Assembly (NCBI GenBank): GCA_021788645.1
Contig: JAJYKK010000014.1
Location: 1 to 57,473 of the forward strand
DNA: 57,473 bases
Direction of reading: 5' to 3'
Origin: Pseudomonadota bacterium
Lineage (GTDB): Bacteria > Pseudomonadota > Gammaproteobacteria > Burkholderiales > JAKAFK01
The position numbers and the translations under genes were made by a program. Shown here one piece after another: positions 35,643-47,541 of this stretch. Position 1 is the first letter of the stretch, and every line of letters starts with the position of its first letter. The notes under the pieces are model-generated. The model was not told the origin of the DNA. It did no database searches and saw nothing but the letters and a program-made list of their open reading frames with translations.

Positions 35643-38600
35643 CTAAGCGGAAAAACCGTCCGTGAGCTGCAATGCCGCCTGGATATCAACGGCGACGACA
35701 CGCGAGACGCCGGATTCCTGCATGGTGACCCCGACCAGTTGGTGGGCCATCTCCATGGCGATCTTATTATGGCTAATGAAGAGAAACTGCGTATGGGCAG
35801 ACATCGTCTTCACGAGTTCGCAAAAGCGTTCGGTATTGGCATCATCCAAAGGCGCGTCCACTTCGTCGAGCAGGCAGAAAGGCGCCGGATTGAGCTGGAA
35901 CAGGGCGAACACCAGGCTAAGCGCCGTCAACGCCTTCTCCCCCCCCGACAGCAAATGAATGGAACTGTTCTTCTTCCCAGGCGGCTGGGCGATCACCTGC
36001 ACACCCGCATCCAGGATCTCGTCGCCCGTCAGCACAAGCTGCGCGCGCCCACCCCCGAACAGGGTCGGGAAAAGCGCCGCCATATGCGTGTTGACGGCCT
36101 CGAAGGTATGACTCAACCGCTCGCGCGTCTCCCGGTCGATGCGGCGGATCGCGCCGTCGAGCGTCGCGACCGCATCGCGCAGGTCGGCCGCTTGCGACTC
36201 CAGGTAGCGGTCACGTTCCTCGACGGCCTTGAGCTCATCCAGCGCGGCCAGGTTGACCGCGCCAAGATCGGCGAGCGCGGCCTCCAGGCGAGCGATCTCG
36301 TCTTGCAGCGCGACGGGCTTTTCCTTGCGCGGCATGAGCGTCGCAACCTCGGCCGGGGTGATCCCGGCCGCCGCCAGGGACTCGTCGAGGCGATCGACGT
36401 TCAGGCGGGCCTCCTGTTCCTTGAGCCGCGCCTCGCCCAGCCTCGCCCGCAAGGGCTCGAGGCCCCGCTCGATCGACAAGCGCTCCTTGTCAAGCGCGGC
36501 CACGCGCTCGGTCAAGCTCACCACCGCCTCTCGCGCAAGCCGCATCGCTTGCTCCCTGGCCTCGCGCGCCGCCACGGCCTCACCCAGGCTCCGGCGAATC
36601 GGTTCGTCGTTGAACGCATCTCGCGAGCGGGCCAGGGCCTGCAGCCGTTCCTCAAGTGCCGCCACGCTCTCCGTCAGGACCTTGAGCGCATTGCGTGCAT
36701 CGGCAATGCGGGTTATCGACGAGCGCTCCGCATACTGCGCCTCTTGCGCGGCACGCTCCGCCGCCGCGGCTCCCGCGCGGCTGGCGGCGAGCTGCTTCTC
36801 CGCCGCCGCACGCGCGTCCAGGGCATCTTGCACCGCCTCGCGCAAGGACGCGATTTCCGCGTCGAAGCCCGTCCGATTGCCCAACGCCCTTTGACGTTGC
36901 TCCATTTCCTCCCGCATCCGCTCCGCCAGCTCCGTCCGTTCGCCAGCCACGGCCGCGGCGCGCGCTTCCAGATGCTCCCGACGCTGGGAGCGCCTGGCGA
37001 AGTCCATCTGCAGCCGGTGCTGGGCTTGCCGAACCTCGGCCGCCTCTTTGCGCAGCCGCCCGAGTCCGTCCTTCGCTTCATCCCGGACCCGTTCCGCGCC
37101 CCGCACCTGCTCCCTGAGCATCGGCAGCCGTGCGTCGCATCGGGCCAAGGCCTGTTCCAGGTCCTCAATCTCGCGGCCGCTCGCGAGAAAGCCGTCGGCT
37201 GCGGGTCCCGCTGCGGGCAGGCAGACACTATGGCGCGTCAAGACATGCCCGTCCGGGAGCACGATCGCCCCGCCGGGCGGCAGGGCGTGTCGGGCGCCCC
37301 AGGCCACTTGCGCGCTCTCCGCGGTATAGACACCCGTGAGCCAGTCCGCGAGGACCGTGAGGAACCCTGCCCGTCCCTTGCACGCCACCCGCCCGATTAA
37401 GGGACGCAAGCCTGCGATGGGTGCATCGTCTGGCGCCGCGCGTGCGGCCTCGGCATCGAAGGCGGTGACCGGCGCCGGCGGCGCGTTCCCTGACAGCCAT
37501 TGTTCCGCCGTCCGGAAATCGGTGAGCGCCAGGGCATGCACGCGCCCTTCGAGCCGCCGCTCGACGACGTCCTCCCAGCCCGGCTCGACCTCCAGCCCTT
37601 CCCACAGGCGCTCGACCCCATCCAGCTTGTGATCCGCAAGCCACCCGCCAAGCGCCGAGGCGCCGACACGCTCGCTTTGAAGCCGCACCAGAACATCGCG
37701 CCGGGCGCCGATTTCGGCATGCTCCCGCCGGGCGCTCTCGAGGGCGCGTACCGCCGTTTTCACCGCCTCCTCACGCGCAGGTTCCTCGGCCTCGTGTCCC
37801 GCCTCGCTCGCCTCGATCGCGGTCAAGCGCGCCGCCGCCGCCGCCAATTCCCCCTGACAGCGCAGGAGATCGCTCTCGTCGTCCGGGCTCCACAGCACAT
37901 GCTCCTGCTCCAATCTCGCCTCGCGCGCCCTGATCTGCTCCAAGGTCTTGTCGGCATGCCGGATATGGGTATCCTCGATCTCCCGGGCCTGCTTCAGCAT
38001 GGACAGCCGCCGCTCCTGGTCCGCCGCCGCCTGCCGGCCTGCGGCGGCCGATGCCTCCGCTGCGGCAAGCGCTTGGCGCGCCGCGGCGGCCGCGGCGGTG
38101 GTCTTCTCGATCGCGCCCTGGGCCTCGGCCAGTTGGGCGAGCGCCTGCCCCAGGCTCGTCTCGGACGAGGCCACCTGCGCGAGCTGGCGATCGTAGTAGG
38201 CTTTCTGCGCACCGATCTGCTCGGCGATACGCGCCCGGTTTTCCCCGAGGTGAGCGAGCTCCTGCTCCAGCCGCGCCGCCTCCGCGTTCGCCCCGTACAG
38301 CGCGCCTTGCGCATCCTCGAGGCGGGCACCGGCCACCGCCTGCTCCTCCCGGGCACGCGCGAGATCTTTCTCGATCTGCCGCACATGCGCGGTCCGTTTT
38401 TCCAGTTCGAGCCCCAGTTGCTCGGCTTGATGCGCATAGCGCTCGCGCGAAGCGCTCGCCTCGTCCCGCAAGGTCAGCCACAGGAGACTCTGATGGGTCC
38501 GCAGTAAGCCCTGCAGGCGGTGGTATTCTTCCGCCACCTGCGCCTGGGCGACCAGGCGGGCACGCTGGGCGCCCAGTTCCTGTCGGATGTCGTCGACCCG

Positions 38601-39176
38601 CTCAAGGTGCTCGCGCGTATCCGAAAGCCGCGCTTCGGTCTCCTTGCGCCGGTCCTTATACTTCGAGATGCCGGCGGCCTCTTCGAGAAAGACCCGCAGT
38701 TCCTCCGGACGCGCCTCAATTATCCGGGAAATCATGCCCTGCTCGATGATGGCGTAGGCCCGCGCGCCCAAGCCAGTGCCCAGGAAGATGTCCGTCACGT
38801 CGCGGCGACGGACCTGCAGGTGATTGATGTAATATGAAGAATCGCCGTCGCGGGCCAGCACGCGCTTGACCGAAATCTCGGCATACTGGCTCCATTGGCC
38901 GTGGGCGCGCCCTGCCGTATTGTCGAAGACGAGCTCCACGGACGCGCGCGCCACGGGCTTGCGGCTCGCAGAGCCGCTGAAGATCACGTCCTGCATGGAT
39001 TCGCCGCGCAGCTGGCGCGCAGACGATTCCCCCAGGACCCATCGCACGGCATCGATCACGTTGGACTTGCCGCAGCCGTTGGGGCCGACCACCCCAACGA
39101 GCTGACCGGGAACCGGTATCGTGGTCGGGTCGACAAAAGACTTGAAACCCGCCAGCTTGATGTGAGTCAGACGCAC
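35643..39176 (-). CDS. smc: Chromosome partition protein SMC
   Basis: 1177 residues, normal for bacterial SMC. Walker A near the N-terminus (VGVVGPNGCGKSNVIDAVRW), long coiled coils rich in Ala, Glu and Arg, a hinge around residues 500-650 (LGGWLADHKLDGVERLWEGL and following), a second coiled coil, then the ABC signature HLLSGGEKALTALSLVFALF and Walker B PAPFCLLDEVDAPLDDAN. SMC dimers with ScpA and ScpB condense and organise newly replicated chromosomes. Both partners are encoded in this window at 49423-50854, so the organism uses SMC-ScpAB rather than MukBEF. It is divergent from queF. Confidence 0.97.
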   Translation of the reverse strand: MRLTHIKLAGFKSFVDPTTIPVPGQLVGVVGPNGCGKSNVIDAVRWVLGESSARQLRGESMQDVIFSGSASRKPVARASVELVFDNTAGRAHGQWSQYAEISVKRVLARDGDSSYYINHLQVRRRDVTDIFLGTGLGARAYAIIEQGMISRIIEARPEELRVFLEEAAGISKYKDRRKETEARLSDTREHLERVDDIRQELGAQRARLVAQAQVAEEYHRLQGLLRTHQSLLWLTLRDEASASRERYAHQAEQLGLELEKRTAHVRQIEKDLARAREEQAVAGARLEDAQGALYGANAEAARLEQELAHLGENRARIAEQIGAQKAYYDRQLAQVASSETSLGQALAQLAEAQGAIEKTTAAAAAARQALAAAEASAAAGRQAAADQERRLSMLKQAREIEDTHIRHADKTLEQIRAREARLEQEHVLWSPDDESDLLRCQGELAAAAARLTAIEASEAGHEAEEPAREEAVKTAVRALESARREHAEIGARRDVLVRLQSERVGASALGGWLADHKLDGVERLWEGLEVEPGWEDVVERRLEGRVHALALTDFRTAEQWLSGNAPPAPVTAFDAEAARAAPDDAPIAGLRPLIGRVACKGRAGFLTVLADWLTGVYTAESAQVAWGARHALPPGGAIVLPDGHVLTRHSVCLPAAGPAADGFLASGREIEDLEQALARCDARLPMLREQVRGAERVRDEAKDGLGRLRKEAAEVRQAQHRLQMDFARRSQRREHLEARAAAVAGERTELAERMREEMEQRQRALGNRTGFDAEIASLREAVQDALDARAAAEKQLAASRAGAAAAERAAQEAQYAERSSITRIADARNALKVLTESVAALEERLQALARSRDAFNDEPIRRSLGEAVAAREAREQAMRLAREAVVSLTERVAALDKERLSIERGLEPLRARLGEARLKEQEARLNVDRLDESLAAAGITPAEVATLMPRKEKPVALQDEIARLEAALADLGAVNLAALDELKAVEERDRYLESQAADLRDAVATLDGAIRRIDRETRERLSHTFEAVNTHMAALFPTLFGGGRAQLVLTGDEILDAGVQVIAQPPGKKNSSIHLLSGGEKALTALSLVFALFQLNPAPFCLLDEVDAPLDDANTERFCELVKTMSAHTQFLFISHNKIAMEMAHQLVGVTMQESGVSRVVAVDIQAALQLTDGFSA

Positions 39177-39322
39177 GATCGTCGCCCTGCGGTGCGGTCA
39201 TGGCGGCACCGGCGCGCCGGCGCGCCGCCGCTCATGGCCACGCACCTCTCGGTAAACCGATTGGAAAGACAGGGTCGCCGCATGTTTCCGAGCTTCGCAT
39301 AGGCAACGCGCCTTGCCGAAGT

Positions 39323-39328
39323 TATAAT
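39323..39328 (+). promoter_or_regulatory. Candidate -10 element for queF
   Basis: TATAAT in the smc-queF divergent gap, 47 nt upstream of the queF ATG. No clear -35 hexamer at the right spacing. Confidence 0.4.
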
Positions 39329-39375
39329 TTGAGACGGCCATTTTAGCCGAATTTGTGCCTGAGAGACCAAAGGTA

Positions 39376-39795
39376 ATGCCCACCCAGCCCAGCAAGACCC
39401 TCGAAACGTTCGACAACCCAAGGCCCGAACGGGACTATCACATCCATATGGAGATTCCCGAATTCACCTGCCTTTGCCCAAAGACAGGCCAGCCGGACTT
39501 CGCGACGCTCTATCTCGACTACATCCCCGACCGGACCTGCGTCGAACTCAAGAGCCTCAAGCTCTACATCTGGTCGTACCGCGACGAAGGCGCCTTCCAC
39601 GAAGCCGTGACCAACCGCATCCTGGACGACTTGGCGCAGGCCACGCAGCCGCGATTCATGCGCCTGACCGCCAAATTCTTCGTCCGAGGCGGCATCTTTA
39701 CCCATGTCGTGGCCGAATACCGCCAGCCCGGGTGGGTGCCGCCGCCCGCCGTCGCGCTCCAGCACTTCGAACCCCAATCCAACACGCGTGGTTGA
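39376..39795 (+). CDS. queF: NADPH-dependent 7-cyano-7-deazaguanine (preQ0) reductase
   Basis: 139 residues from ATG 39376; a GTG at 39355 would add 7 residues. It is the short single-domain QueF, which reduces preQ0 to preQ1 in queuosine biosynthesis. Catalytic Cys in [20 protein letters not shown], the substrate-defining helix in [23 protein letters not shown] and [20 protein letters not shown] are all present. The other queuosine genes are not in the window. It overlaps by 8 bp with the downstream sugar kinase, so they are translated together although the pathways seem unrelated. Confidence 0.95.
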   Translation: MPTQPSKTLETFDNPRPERDYHIHMEIPEFTCLCPKTGQPDFATLYLDYIPDRTCVELKSLKLYIWSYRDEGAFHEAVTNRILDDLAQATQPRFMRLTAKFFVRGGIFTHVVAEYRQPGWVPPPAVALQHFEPQSNTRG

Positions 39796-41059
39796 AGCCT
39801 ATCTCGGCATCGATTTCGGAACCAGCGGTGCGCGCGCCTGCGTGATCGATGGTCGGCGCGAGCCGCTCGCCGAGGAGCGCATAGACTTCACGCTCGAAGC
39901 CCATCCCCAGGCGCCGGCGCATTGGCGCGAGTGTCTTCTCGAGCTCATCGCCCGCCTGCCGGCCCGCCTGCGGGCACGACTCCGTGCCCTCGCACTGGAC
40001 GGGACGTCCGGCACTTGCCTGCTCCTCGACCGGAACACCCGTCCCCTGGGCAGCCCCCTGCTTTATCACGACCTGCGCGCCACCCGGGAAGCCGCCGAGC
40101 TCGCCCGACTCGCGCCGCCGGACGCCGCCGTCCACGGCGCATCCTCGAGCCTCGCGAAGCTCCTCTGGTATGCCCGCAACGCCGAATTTTCCGAAGCCGT
40201 GTTCTTCGCCCACCAAGCCGACTGGCTCGCCCTGCAGCTGCATGGCGAGCCCGGGCTGAGCGACTATCACAACGCCCTGAAGCTCGGCGTCGACGTCCAC
40301 GCGTTGCGCTACCCGGATTGGCTGCTGAGGCTCCCCGTCGCGCCGCTCTTGCCGCGGATCGCGTCACCGGGACACGCGATCGGGCCCGTCATGCACAAGC
40401 ATGCGCAGGCATTGGGGCTGCCGCACGACTGCCTCGTGCGCGCGGGCACGACCGACAGCATCGCCGCATTCCTGGCCACCGGAACGACGCAGCCGGGACA
40501 CGCACTCACCTCGCTGGGCTCGACCTTGGTCATCAAATCCTTGAGTCACACGAGAGTCGATGCGCCCGCCTTCGGGCTTTATAGCCACCGATTGGGCCCC
40601 CTGTGGCTCGTCGGGGGCGCGTCCAATACCGGCGGCGCGGTGCTGCGGCGATTCTTCAGCGACGCCGCATTGGCAACCCTCAGCGCGCAGCTCGACACCT
40701 CCACCGCCAGCGCGCTCGATTATTACCCGCTACTCGCTCCGGGGGAGCGTTTTCCCATCAGTGACCCCACCTACGCCCCGCGACTGAGCCCCCGCCCCGC
40801 CGACGATCGTGCATTCCTGCATGGCCTGCTGGAGGGCATCGCGCGCATCGAGGGGCGGGGCTACGACCTCCTCATGGCACTCGGCGCCACGCCCGTTCGG
40901 CGCATCCTCACGGCCGGCGGAGGCGCCGCGAATGCGCCCTGGCGACGGATCCGGGCACGGGTCATGGGGCTTCCCGTCGAAGCCGCCACGCGCACGGAGG
41001 CGGCCTACGGTACCGCCTTGCTTGCCGCCTGCGGCGAAAAGCTGCTATGTTTCGGATAA
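39788..41059 (+). CDS. FGGY-family D-ribulose kinase (cyanobacterial/plant AtXK1-SePSK type)
   Basis: 423 residues from GTG 39788, overlapping the queF stop; the ribosome-binding site is weak. From memory it resembles Synechococcus elongatus SePSK and Arabidopsis XK1 along its whole length. Shared segments include [98 protein letters not shown] and [20 protein letters not shown]. That subfamily phosphorylates D-ribulose to ribulose-5-phosphate, in contrast to xylulose kinases, and is shorter than typical FGGY kinases (about 480-550). Ribulose-5-phosphate enters the Calvin cycle or pentose phosphate pathway, where phosphoribulokinase could use it. Transfer from a cyanobacterial-like source is possible. 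Confidence 0.85.
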   Translation: MVEAYLGIDFGTSGARACVIDGRREPLAEERIDFTLEAHPQAPAHWRECLLELIARLPARLRARLRALALDGTSGTCLLLDRNTRPLGSPLLYHDLRATREAAELARLAPPDAAVHGASSSLAKLLWYARNAEFSEAVFFAHQADWLALQLHGEPGLSDYHNALKLGVDVHALRYPDWLLRLPVAPLLPRIASPGHAIGPVMHKHAQALGLPHDCLVRAGTTDSIAAFLATGTTQPGHALTSLGSTLVIKSLSHTRVDAPAFGLYSHRLGPLWLVGGASNTGGAVLRRFFSDAALATLSAQLDTSTASALDYYPLLAPGERFPISDPTYAPRLSPRPADDRAFLHGLLEGIARIEGRGYDLLMALGATPVRRILTAGGGAANAPWRRIRARVMGLPVEAATRTEAAYGTALLAACGEKLLCFG

Positions 41060-41091
41060 CATGAAACCGCGTACGTTGCCGAGGCCGCCAC

Positions 41092-41643
41092 ATGGACTTG
41101 GATGCAATGCAGGGCGTGGTGATGCAGGCCAGCCTGCCTCTGCGCTGGGAGGAACGGGCAGAGGTGCCGGAATTCACCCTTGAGGGATGGATGCACGCCA
41201 ACGTCGCATTGCTTGAGGGGCTCGCCACCCTCGAATCCCGAGGGACCGAGATTGACGTGCCGCCTGGCGAGGCGGCGGCCCGCGCCTTCGAACGCCTGGA
41301 GGCCAAGCTCGACGTCTCGCTCATGCTGCTCGCGAGCGTCGTCACAGCCCACAACGGCCTGCCTCCTTGCGTGCCCACGTCGCTGTCGGCGCAGACGATC
41401 GAGTGGACGACGCGGGAGACGCAGCCCTTGCCGCAACAGCTGCTGATCCATGTATTCCTGAGCAGCCAACTGCCCCTCCCCTTGCGGCTGCCGGCCGAGC
41501 TCGCGCACACCGAGCCACGCGCCGACGGCCTGCACGTGCGCGCCCGCTTCGTGCAATTCAGCGAGCCGATGGCCGACTGGCTGGAACGGACGATCTTCCG
41601 GCATCACCGCCGACTCATCCAACGGCAAAACCGCGCACGGTAG
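41092..41643 (+). CDS. Atypical PilZ-like domain protein
   Basis: 183 residues, probably cytosolic. An N-terminal helical part (FERLEAKLDVSLMLLASVVT) is followed by a beta-barrel-like C-terminal half resembling PilZ: VPTSLSAQTIEWTTRETQPL, LLIHVFLSSQLPLPLRLPAE and a final helix VQFSEPMADWLERTIFRHHR R. The 'LERxIFRHHRR' ending is common in proteobacterial PilZ proteins. The canonical c-di-GMP motif RxxxR is not seen, and the D/NxSxxG loop is reduced to SLSAQ, so it may not bind the nucleotide. It starts 32 bp after the kinase gene and may be in the same transcript; the biological link is unclear. Confidence 0.6.
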   Translation: MDLDAMQGVVMQASLPLRWEERAEVPEFTLEGWMHANVALLEGLATLESRGTEIDVPPGEAAARAFERLEAKLDVSLMLLASVVTAHNGLPPCVPTSLSAQTIEWTTRETQPLPQQLLIHVFLSSQLPLPLRLPAELAHTEPRADGLHVRARFVQFSEPMADWLERTIFRHHRRLIQRQNRAR

Positions 41644-41681
41644 TCCCCGTCGTGCGCCCCATGAACGCCTGCCGACTCGGG

Positions 41682-42578
41682 TCATCGGCCCGCTTGTTCG
41701 TCCGTCTCGACCAGGCACCCTGAGAACAGGCTGGCCCCCACGATCATGGTCCCGCCCACCCACTCTCTCAGCGTCATCAGCTCATGGGCGAGAAGATACG
41801 ACGAGATGGCCGCGACGACGAGCTCGAAGAGCAAGATCACGATCGCCTGGTTGGCCGACGAATGGCTGAGTCCGAATTGAATGGCCACGGTGGCGACGAA
41901 GACGATGGCGCCCAACCCCGCCAGCGACAGCCATCCGCTGCCGGGAAGTCCCGTCATGGCATGCCCGCCGTTCACGGCGGCAAGGAAAACCGGCACCGCC
42001 GCCATCAGGGCTGCGCCCATCCATACGGCCATCGACTTGAGATAGATGTCCAGGTGCGCCACGCGGCGCGTAAGGACATTGGTCAATGCGAAGGCGATCC
42101 CGGCGGACAGCCCGAGCCACTCGGCGCCGTTGCGCGGCATCGGGAGGCCATAGCGGGGCGCCCACAGCATGGTGACTGCCCCGCAGACGGAAAGCAGCAT
42201 CACCAGATATCCCAGTCGCGTGAGGCGCTCGTGGAGCAGCAGGCGCGCGAAGAGCATGGTCCATAGCGGTGCCAAATAAAACAGGAGCAGCACGCGCATG
42301 ATCTCGCCATGCAGGACGGCCAGAACATACGCGAGATTGGCCCAGCCCGCCGTGATGCCGATCGCGGCAAGCATGCCCCAATGACCTTTTGCGCCTGAAA
42401 ATCGCCTGCGGAACGAAGCCAGACCCAAGACAGCCGACACCGCATACATCCCGAGGCTGCACAGTTCTCCCGAGAATCCTGCGTGATCGAGAAGCCGCAA
42501 CGGGTACCAGATGAGTCCCCAGGTCACGGCTCCCGTCAGCAGGCCAAGGACTGCCCCCACCTTTCGTTTTGAGTGCAC
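41682..42578 (-). CDS. EamA/DMT-superfamily transporter
   Basis: 298 residues from GTG 42578; the longer open frame runs into the dapC leader. About ten membrane helices in two repeats are predicted (for example VGAVLGLLTGAVTWGLIWYP, MRVLLLFYLAPLWTMLFARL and AIVILLFELVVAAISSYLLA), with the glutamate-containing 'LLHERLT' and 'LAHELMTLREW' turns typical of EamA proteins. These inner-membrane carriers usually export amino acids or metabolites. It is divergent from dapC, sharing a 70-bp promoter region, but the substrate is not predictable. Confidence 0.8.
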   Translation of the reverse strand: MHSKRKVGAVLGLLTGAVTWGLIWYPLRLLDHAGFSGELCSLGMYAVSAVLGLASFRRRFSGAKGHWGMLAAIGITAGWANLAYVLAVLHGEIMRVLLLFYLAPLWTMLFARLLLHERLTRLGYLVMLLSVCGAVTMLWAPRYGLPMPRNGAEWLGLSAGIAFALTNVLTRRVAHLDIYLKSMAVWMGAALMAAVPVFLAAVNGGHAMTGLPGSGWLSLAGLGAIVFVATVAIQFGLSHSSANQAIVILLFELVVAAISSYLLAHELMTLREWVGGTMIVGASLFSGCLVETDEQAGR

Positions 42579-42590
42579 CCGTTGAACCCT

Positions 42591-42596
42591 TATAAT
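42591..42596 (+). promoter_or_regulatory. Candidate -10 element of dapC
   Basis: TATAAT 53 nt upstream of the dapC ATG. A TTTTGA at 18-nt spacing upstream could serve as a poor -35. Both lie in the dapC/DMT divergent gap. Confidence 0.45.
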
Positions 42597-42648
42597 GAGC
42601 CTATTTCCGTCAGACGGCCCCAAACGGCCGCCCTCCCGAGCCAACTTC

Positions 42649-43851
42649 ATGAATCCCAACATCGACCGCCTGCAGCCCTATCCGTTCCAGAGGCTTCGCC
42701 TGCTGCTGGAGGGCGTAAACCCGCCGTCGGCGGTCCCGCACATTAACCTATCTATCGGCGAACCGAAACACCGGACGCCGGATTTGATCCGAACAGCGCT
42801 CGTCGACGCGCTGGACGGGCTTGGCGTCTACCCCGCCACGCAAGGCTCCGGGCCGCTGCGCGAGGCCATCGGCGCCTGGCTGACGCGCCGCTATGGGCTG
42901 CACGGACTCGATGCGTCGACCCAAGTCCTGCCCGTGAGCGGAACCCGGGAAGCCCTGTTTGCCTTCGCGCAAGCGGTGGTGGATCCCACGCGCCAGCAAC
43001 CGGTCGTCGTCTCGCCCAACCCCTTCTACCAGATCTACGAAGGTGCTGCGCTGCTTGCCGGCGCACAGCCCCACTTTCTCAACATGACCGCCCCCCACGG
43101 CTTTGCCATGGACTGGTCGCAAATCGAGCCTGCCGTATGGGAGCGCACGCAGTTGCTGTACGTCTGCTCCCCAGGCAATCCGACCGGAACCGTCTTGTCG
43201 ATGGCGGATTGGAAAGCCATCTTCGACAGAGCCGATACCTATGGCTTCGTGATCGCTGCGGACGAATGCTATTCGGAGCTCTATTTCGACGAAGAGACGC
43301 CGCCACTCGGCGCCTTGCAGGCGGCGCAAGCGCTCGGTCGAAGCGATTATGCGCGGCTCGTCGTGTTCAGCAGCCTTTCCAAGCGTTCGAGCGTGCCGGG
43401 GCTGCGCTCGGGGTTCGTGGCAGGCGATGCGCGGATACTCGCCAAGTTTCTCCTGTACCGCACCTACCATGGCTGCGCCATGAGTCCCGCGGTGCAAGCC
43501 GCCAGCATCGCGGCATGGTCGGACGAAGCGCATGTGAAGACCAACCGCGCGCTTTATCGGCGCAAGTACGAAGCGGTGACGCCGGTTCTCAAAGCCGCGC
43601 TCGGTGTGGACAGGCCGCCTGCCGGATTCTATCTGTGGGCGCGCACGCCGCTCCCTGACACCGACTTCGCGCGGCAGCTCTATCGCGATTATAATGTAAC
43701 CGTTTTGCCCGGCAGCTTCCTCGCGCGTGAGGCGCATGGAATCAATCCGGGACAGGGTTTCGTACGCATCGCCCTGGTCGCGGACGAGCCCTCGTGCATC
43801 GAAGCGGCCTCGCGCATCGCCGAATTTGCCGGCAAGATCGCAGGCCGCTAG
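42649..43851 (+). CDS. dapC: N-succinyldiaminopimelate aminotransferase
   Basis: 400 residues from ATG 42649 ([20 protein letters not shown]), the usual DapC start. A class I/II PLP aminotransferase of the succinylase lysine pathway, converting N-succinyl-2-amino-6-ketopimelate to N-succinyl-LL-diaminopimelate. Seen: [74 protein letters not shown] and the PLP lysine in [20 protein letters not shown]. Context (dapD and dapE downstream) secures the substrate assignment over other aminotransferases. Confidence 0.95.
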   Translation: MNPNIDRLQPYPFQRLRLLLEGVNPPSAVPHINLSIGEPKHRTPDLIRTALVDALDGLGVYPATQGSGPLREAIGAWLTRRYGLHGLDASTQVLPVSGTREALFAFAQAVVDPTRQQPVVVSPNPFYQIYEGAALLAGAQPHFLNMTAPHGFAMDWSQIEPAVWERTQLLYVCSPGNPTGTVLSMADWKAIFDRADTYGFVIAADECYSELYFDEETPPLGALQAAQALGRSDYARLVVFSSLSKRSSVPGLRSGFVAGDARILAKFLLYRTYHGCAMSPAVQAASIAAWSDEAHVKTNRALYRRKYEAVTPVLKAALGVDRPPAGFYLWARTPLPDTDFARQLYRDYNVTVLPGSFLAREAHGINPGQGFVRIALVADEPSCIEAASRIAEFAGKIAGR

Positions 43852-43997
43852 GGGTCGCCGGACAGGGCGACAGGCGGCGGATCATTTTTAGTGAGCACTC
43901 GACAAGGAGAACGGGAGCGGGGGCTGGATTGGCTCAGCCGCGCCATCCCACCCGGCAAGATCGCCGAGGGTTCCCGTCCCATGAGGAACGCAGATTG

Positions 43998-44819
43998 ATG
44001 AACAACTTGCAGTCCATTATCGAAGAAGCGTATGAACGGCGCGCGGACATCACCCCTAAGACGGTGGATTCTCAGCTCAAGGACAGCATCGAACATGTCG
44101 TTGGGGCGCTGGACCGCGGGGAACTGAGGGTCGCCGAGAAGGCGGACGGTCAATGGATCACCCATCAATGGATCAAGAAAGCGGTTCTCCTGTCCTTCCG
44201 CATGGAAGACAACCAATTCATGAAAGGGGGCTTCACGAACTACTACGACAAGGTCCCCTCCAAATTCTCGGATTATAATTCGCGCGATTTCCGCGAAGGC
44301 GGCTTCCGCATCGTCCCGCCGGCGACCGCCCGGAAAGGCTCGTTCATCGCCCGCAACGTCGTTCTGATGCCCTCCTATGTCAATATCGGCGCCTACGTGG
44401 ATAGCGGAACGATGGTCGATACCTGGGCCACTGTGGGCTCCTGCGCACAGATCGGGAAGAACGTGCACTTGTCTGGCGGGGTCGGCATCGGCGGCGTTCT
44501 GGAACCGGTGCAGGCCACCCCTACCATCATTGAGGACGACTGCTTCATCGGCGCACGCTCCGAGATCGTGGAAGGCGTGATCGTCGAAGAGGGCTCCGTG
44601 ATTTCGATGGGGGTCTACATCGGCCAAAGCACCAAGATCTATAACCGCGAGACGGGGGAAGTCTCCTACGGACGCGTGCCGGCAGGCTCCGTGGTGGTCT
44701 CCGGCAGCCTGCCCAGCGGCGATGGCAAATACAGCCTCTACTGTGCGGTCATCGTCAAACGGGTGGACGCGAAGACCCGCTCCAAGGTGGGGATCAACGA
44801 GCTGCTCCGGGGCATCTGA
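43998..44819 (+). CDS. dapD: Tetrahydrodipicolinate N-succinyltransferase
   Basis: 273 residues from ATG 43998 ([20 protein letters not shown]), the size of E. coli DapD (274). It is a trimeric left-handed parallel beta-helix transferase using succinyl-CoA. N-terminal helical domain, then hexapeptide repeats from about residue 110: [40 protein letters not shown] and [20 protein letters not shown], with the C-terminal [20 protein letters not shown]. It is encoded 146 bp after dapC in the lysine/peptidoglycan-precursor set. Confidence 0.97.
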   Translation: MNNLQSIIEEAYERRADITPKTVDSQLKDSIEHVVGALDRGELRVAEKADGQWITHQWIKKAVLLSFRMEDNQFMKGGFTNYYDKVPSKFSDYNSRDFREGGFRIVPPATARKGSFIARNVVLMPSYVNIGAYVDSGTMVDTWATVGSCAQIGKNVHLSGGVGIGGVLEPVQATPTIIEDDCFIGARSEIVEGVIVEEGSVISMGVYIGQSTKIYNRETGEVSYGRVPAGSVVVSGSLPSGDGKYSLYCAVIVKRVDAKTRSKVGINELLRGI

Positions 44820-45051
44820 ACGCGAGGCCGCGCGCGCCGGATGCTCCGGGTTGACGCAGCGCCTTCCCGCGCCACGAAGATTCGCCCTTCCCTGCCCGGG
44901 GCGCACGCCCGGTGGGTGCCAGGACTGCGTCGGAGCCATGCCGCAGATCCCCGGGCCGAGCGCCTCCCCGCGACGTTGCCGGACAGCCAGCGGGCAGGGC
45001 AGCCAGGCGGAGCCCTGGCCGCCCCTTCCCTGGCCCGGGGGATTACAATAA

Positions 45052-46581
<1,530 letters not shown>

Positions 46582-46603
46582 CAGCCCTCTGCGAGGACCC
46601 CCC

Positions 46604-47539
46604 ATGCCATCGTCTGCCGACCCCTTTGTCGAAGCCCGCCACGCGCTCGTCACCCTGCGGGACTGCCTGCGCTTCGCGATCAGCCGTTTCAATGAGGCGC
46701 AGCTCGCCTTCGGACACGGCACGCAGAACGCTTATGACGAGGCTGCCTACCTGCTGCTGCACAGCCTGCACCTGCCCCTCGACACGCTCGATCCGTTCCT
46801 CGATGCGCGGCTCACGACGTCCGAAATCAAGGCGGCGCTCGCGCTCCTGGAACGGCGCACGAGAGAGCGCATGCCGGCGGCCTATCTCACCCACGAGGCA
46901 TGGCTTGGCGAGTTCCGCTTCTATGTTGACGAACGGGTCATCGTGCCGCGCTCGTTCATCGCAGAACTCCTGCGGGAGCAATTGACGCCCTGGGTGGCAG
47001 AACCCGACCATATCGGCGCCTGCCTGGACCTTTGCACGGGATCGGGATGCCTCGCCGTCCTGTTGGCCCACGCCTTCCGCGACGCGAACATCGACGCAGT
47101 CGATGTCTCGCCGGAGGCGCTCGACGTCGCGCGCCGCAATGTGGCCGACTATGATCTCGACGACCGCATCCGACTGCTCCGGTCCGATCTTTTCGCCGCG
47201 CTGGGGGACCGCCGCTACGACCTCATCGTGGGCAACCCGCCCTACGTCGATGCCGCGGCCATGCGGCAGCTGCCGGCCGAGTACCGCCACGAGCCGACAC
47301 TCGCTCTGGCAGCCGGCGAAGACGGGCTCGATGCCGTGCGGGTGATTCTTCGGGAGGCGCCGCGCCACCTCAATAAGGATGGCCTGCTGGTCGTCGAGAT
47401 CGGCCACGACAAGCCTGCATTGGAAGCGGCCTTCCCGGATCTGGCGCTGACCTGGCTGCCGACCAGCGCCGGCGACGAGTTCGTGTTTCTGGCCACCCGC
47501 GAGCAACTGATCGGCACGCACCGCGCCAAGACGCGCTGA
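46604..47539 (+). CDS. prmB: 50S ribosomal protein L3 N5-glutamine methyltransferase
   Basis: 311 residues from ATG 46604 with GAGG upstream. A class I SAM-dependent methyltransferase: CLDLCTGSGCLAVLLAHAFR (motif I), NIDAVDVSPEALDVARRNVA and the amide-binding VGNPPYVDAAAMRQLPAEYR (NPPY). The N-terminal helical part ISRFNEAQLAFGHGTQNAYD is PrmB-like rather than PrmC-like. It methylates a glutamine in ribosomal protein L3. Its position after dapE is frequent in gamma- and betaproteobacteria. Confidence 0.93.
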   Translation: MPSSADPFVEARHALVTLRDCLRFAISRFNEAQLAFGHGTQNAYDEAAYLLLHSLHLPLDTLDPFLDARLTTSEIKAALALLERRTRERMPAAYLTHEAWLGEFRFYVDERVIVPRSFIAELLREQLTPWVAEPDHIGACLDLCTGSGCLAVLLAHAFRDANIDAVDVSPEALDVARRNVADYDLDDRIRLLRSDLFAALGDRRYDLIVGNPPYVDAAAMRQLPAEYRHEPTLALAAGEDGLDAVRVILREAPRHLNKDGLLVVEIGHDKPALEAAFPDLALTWLPTSAGDEFVFLATREQLIGTHRAKTR

Positions 47540-47541
47540 GA

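Noticed and set aside
35739-37400. Plus-strand open frame (553 codons) opposite smc
   Set aside because: Arg-rich antisense shadow of the SMC coiled coil.
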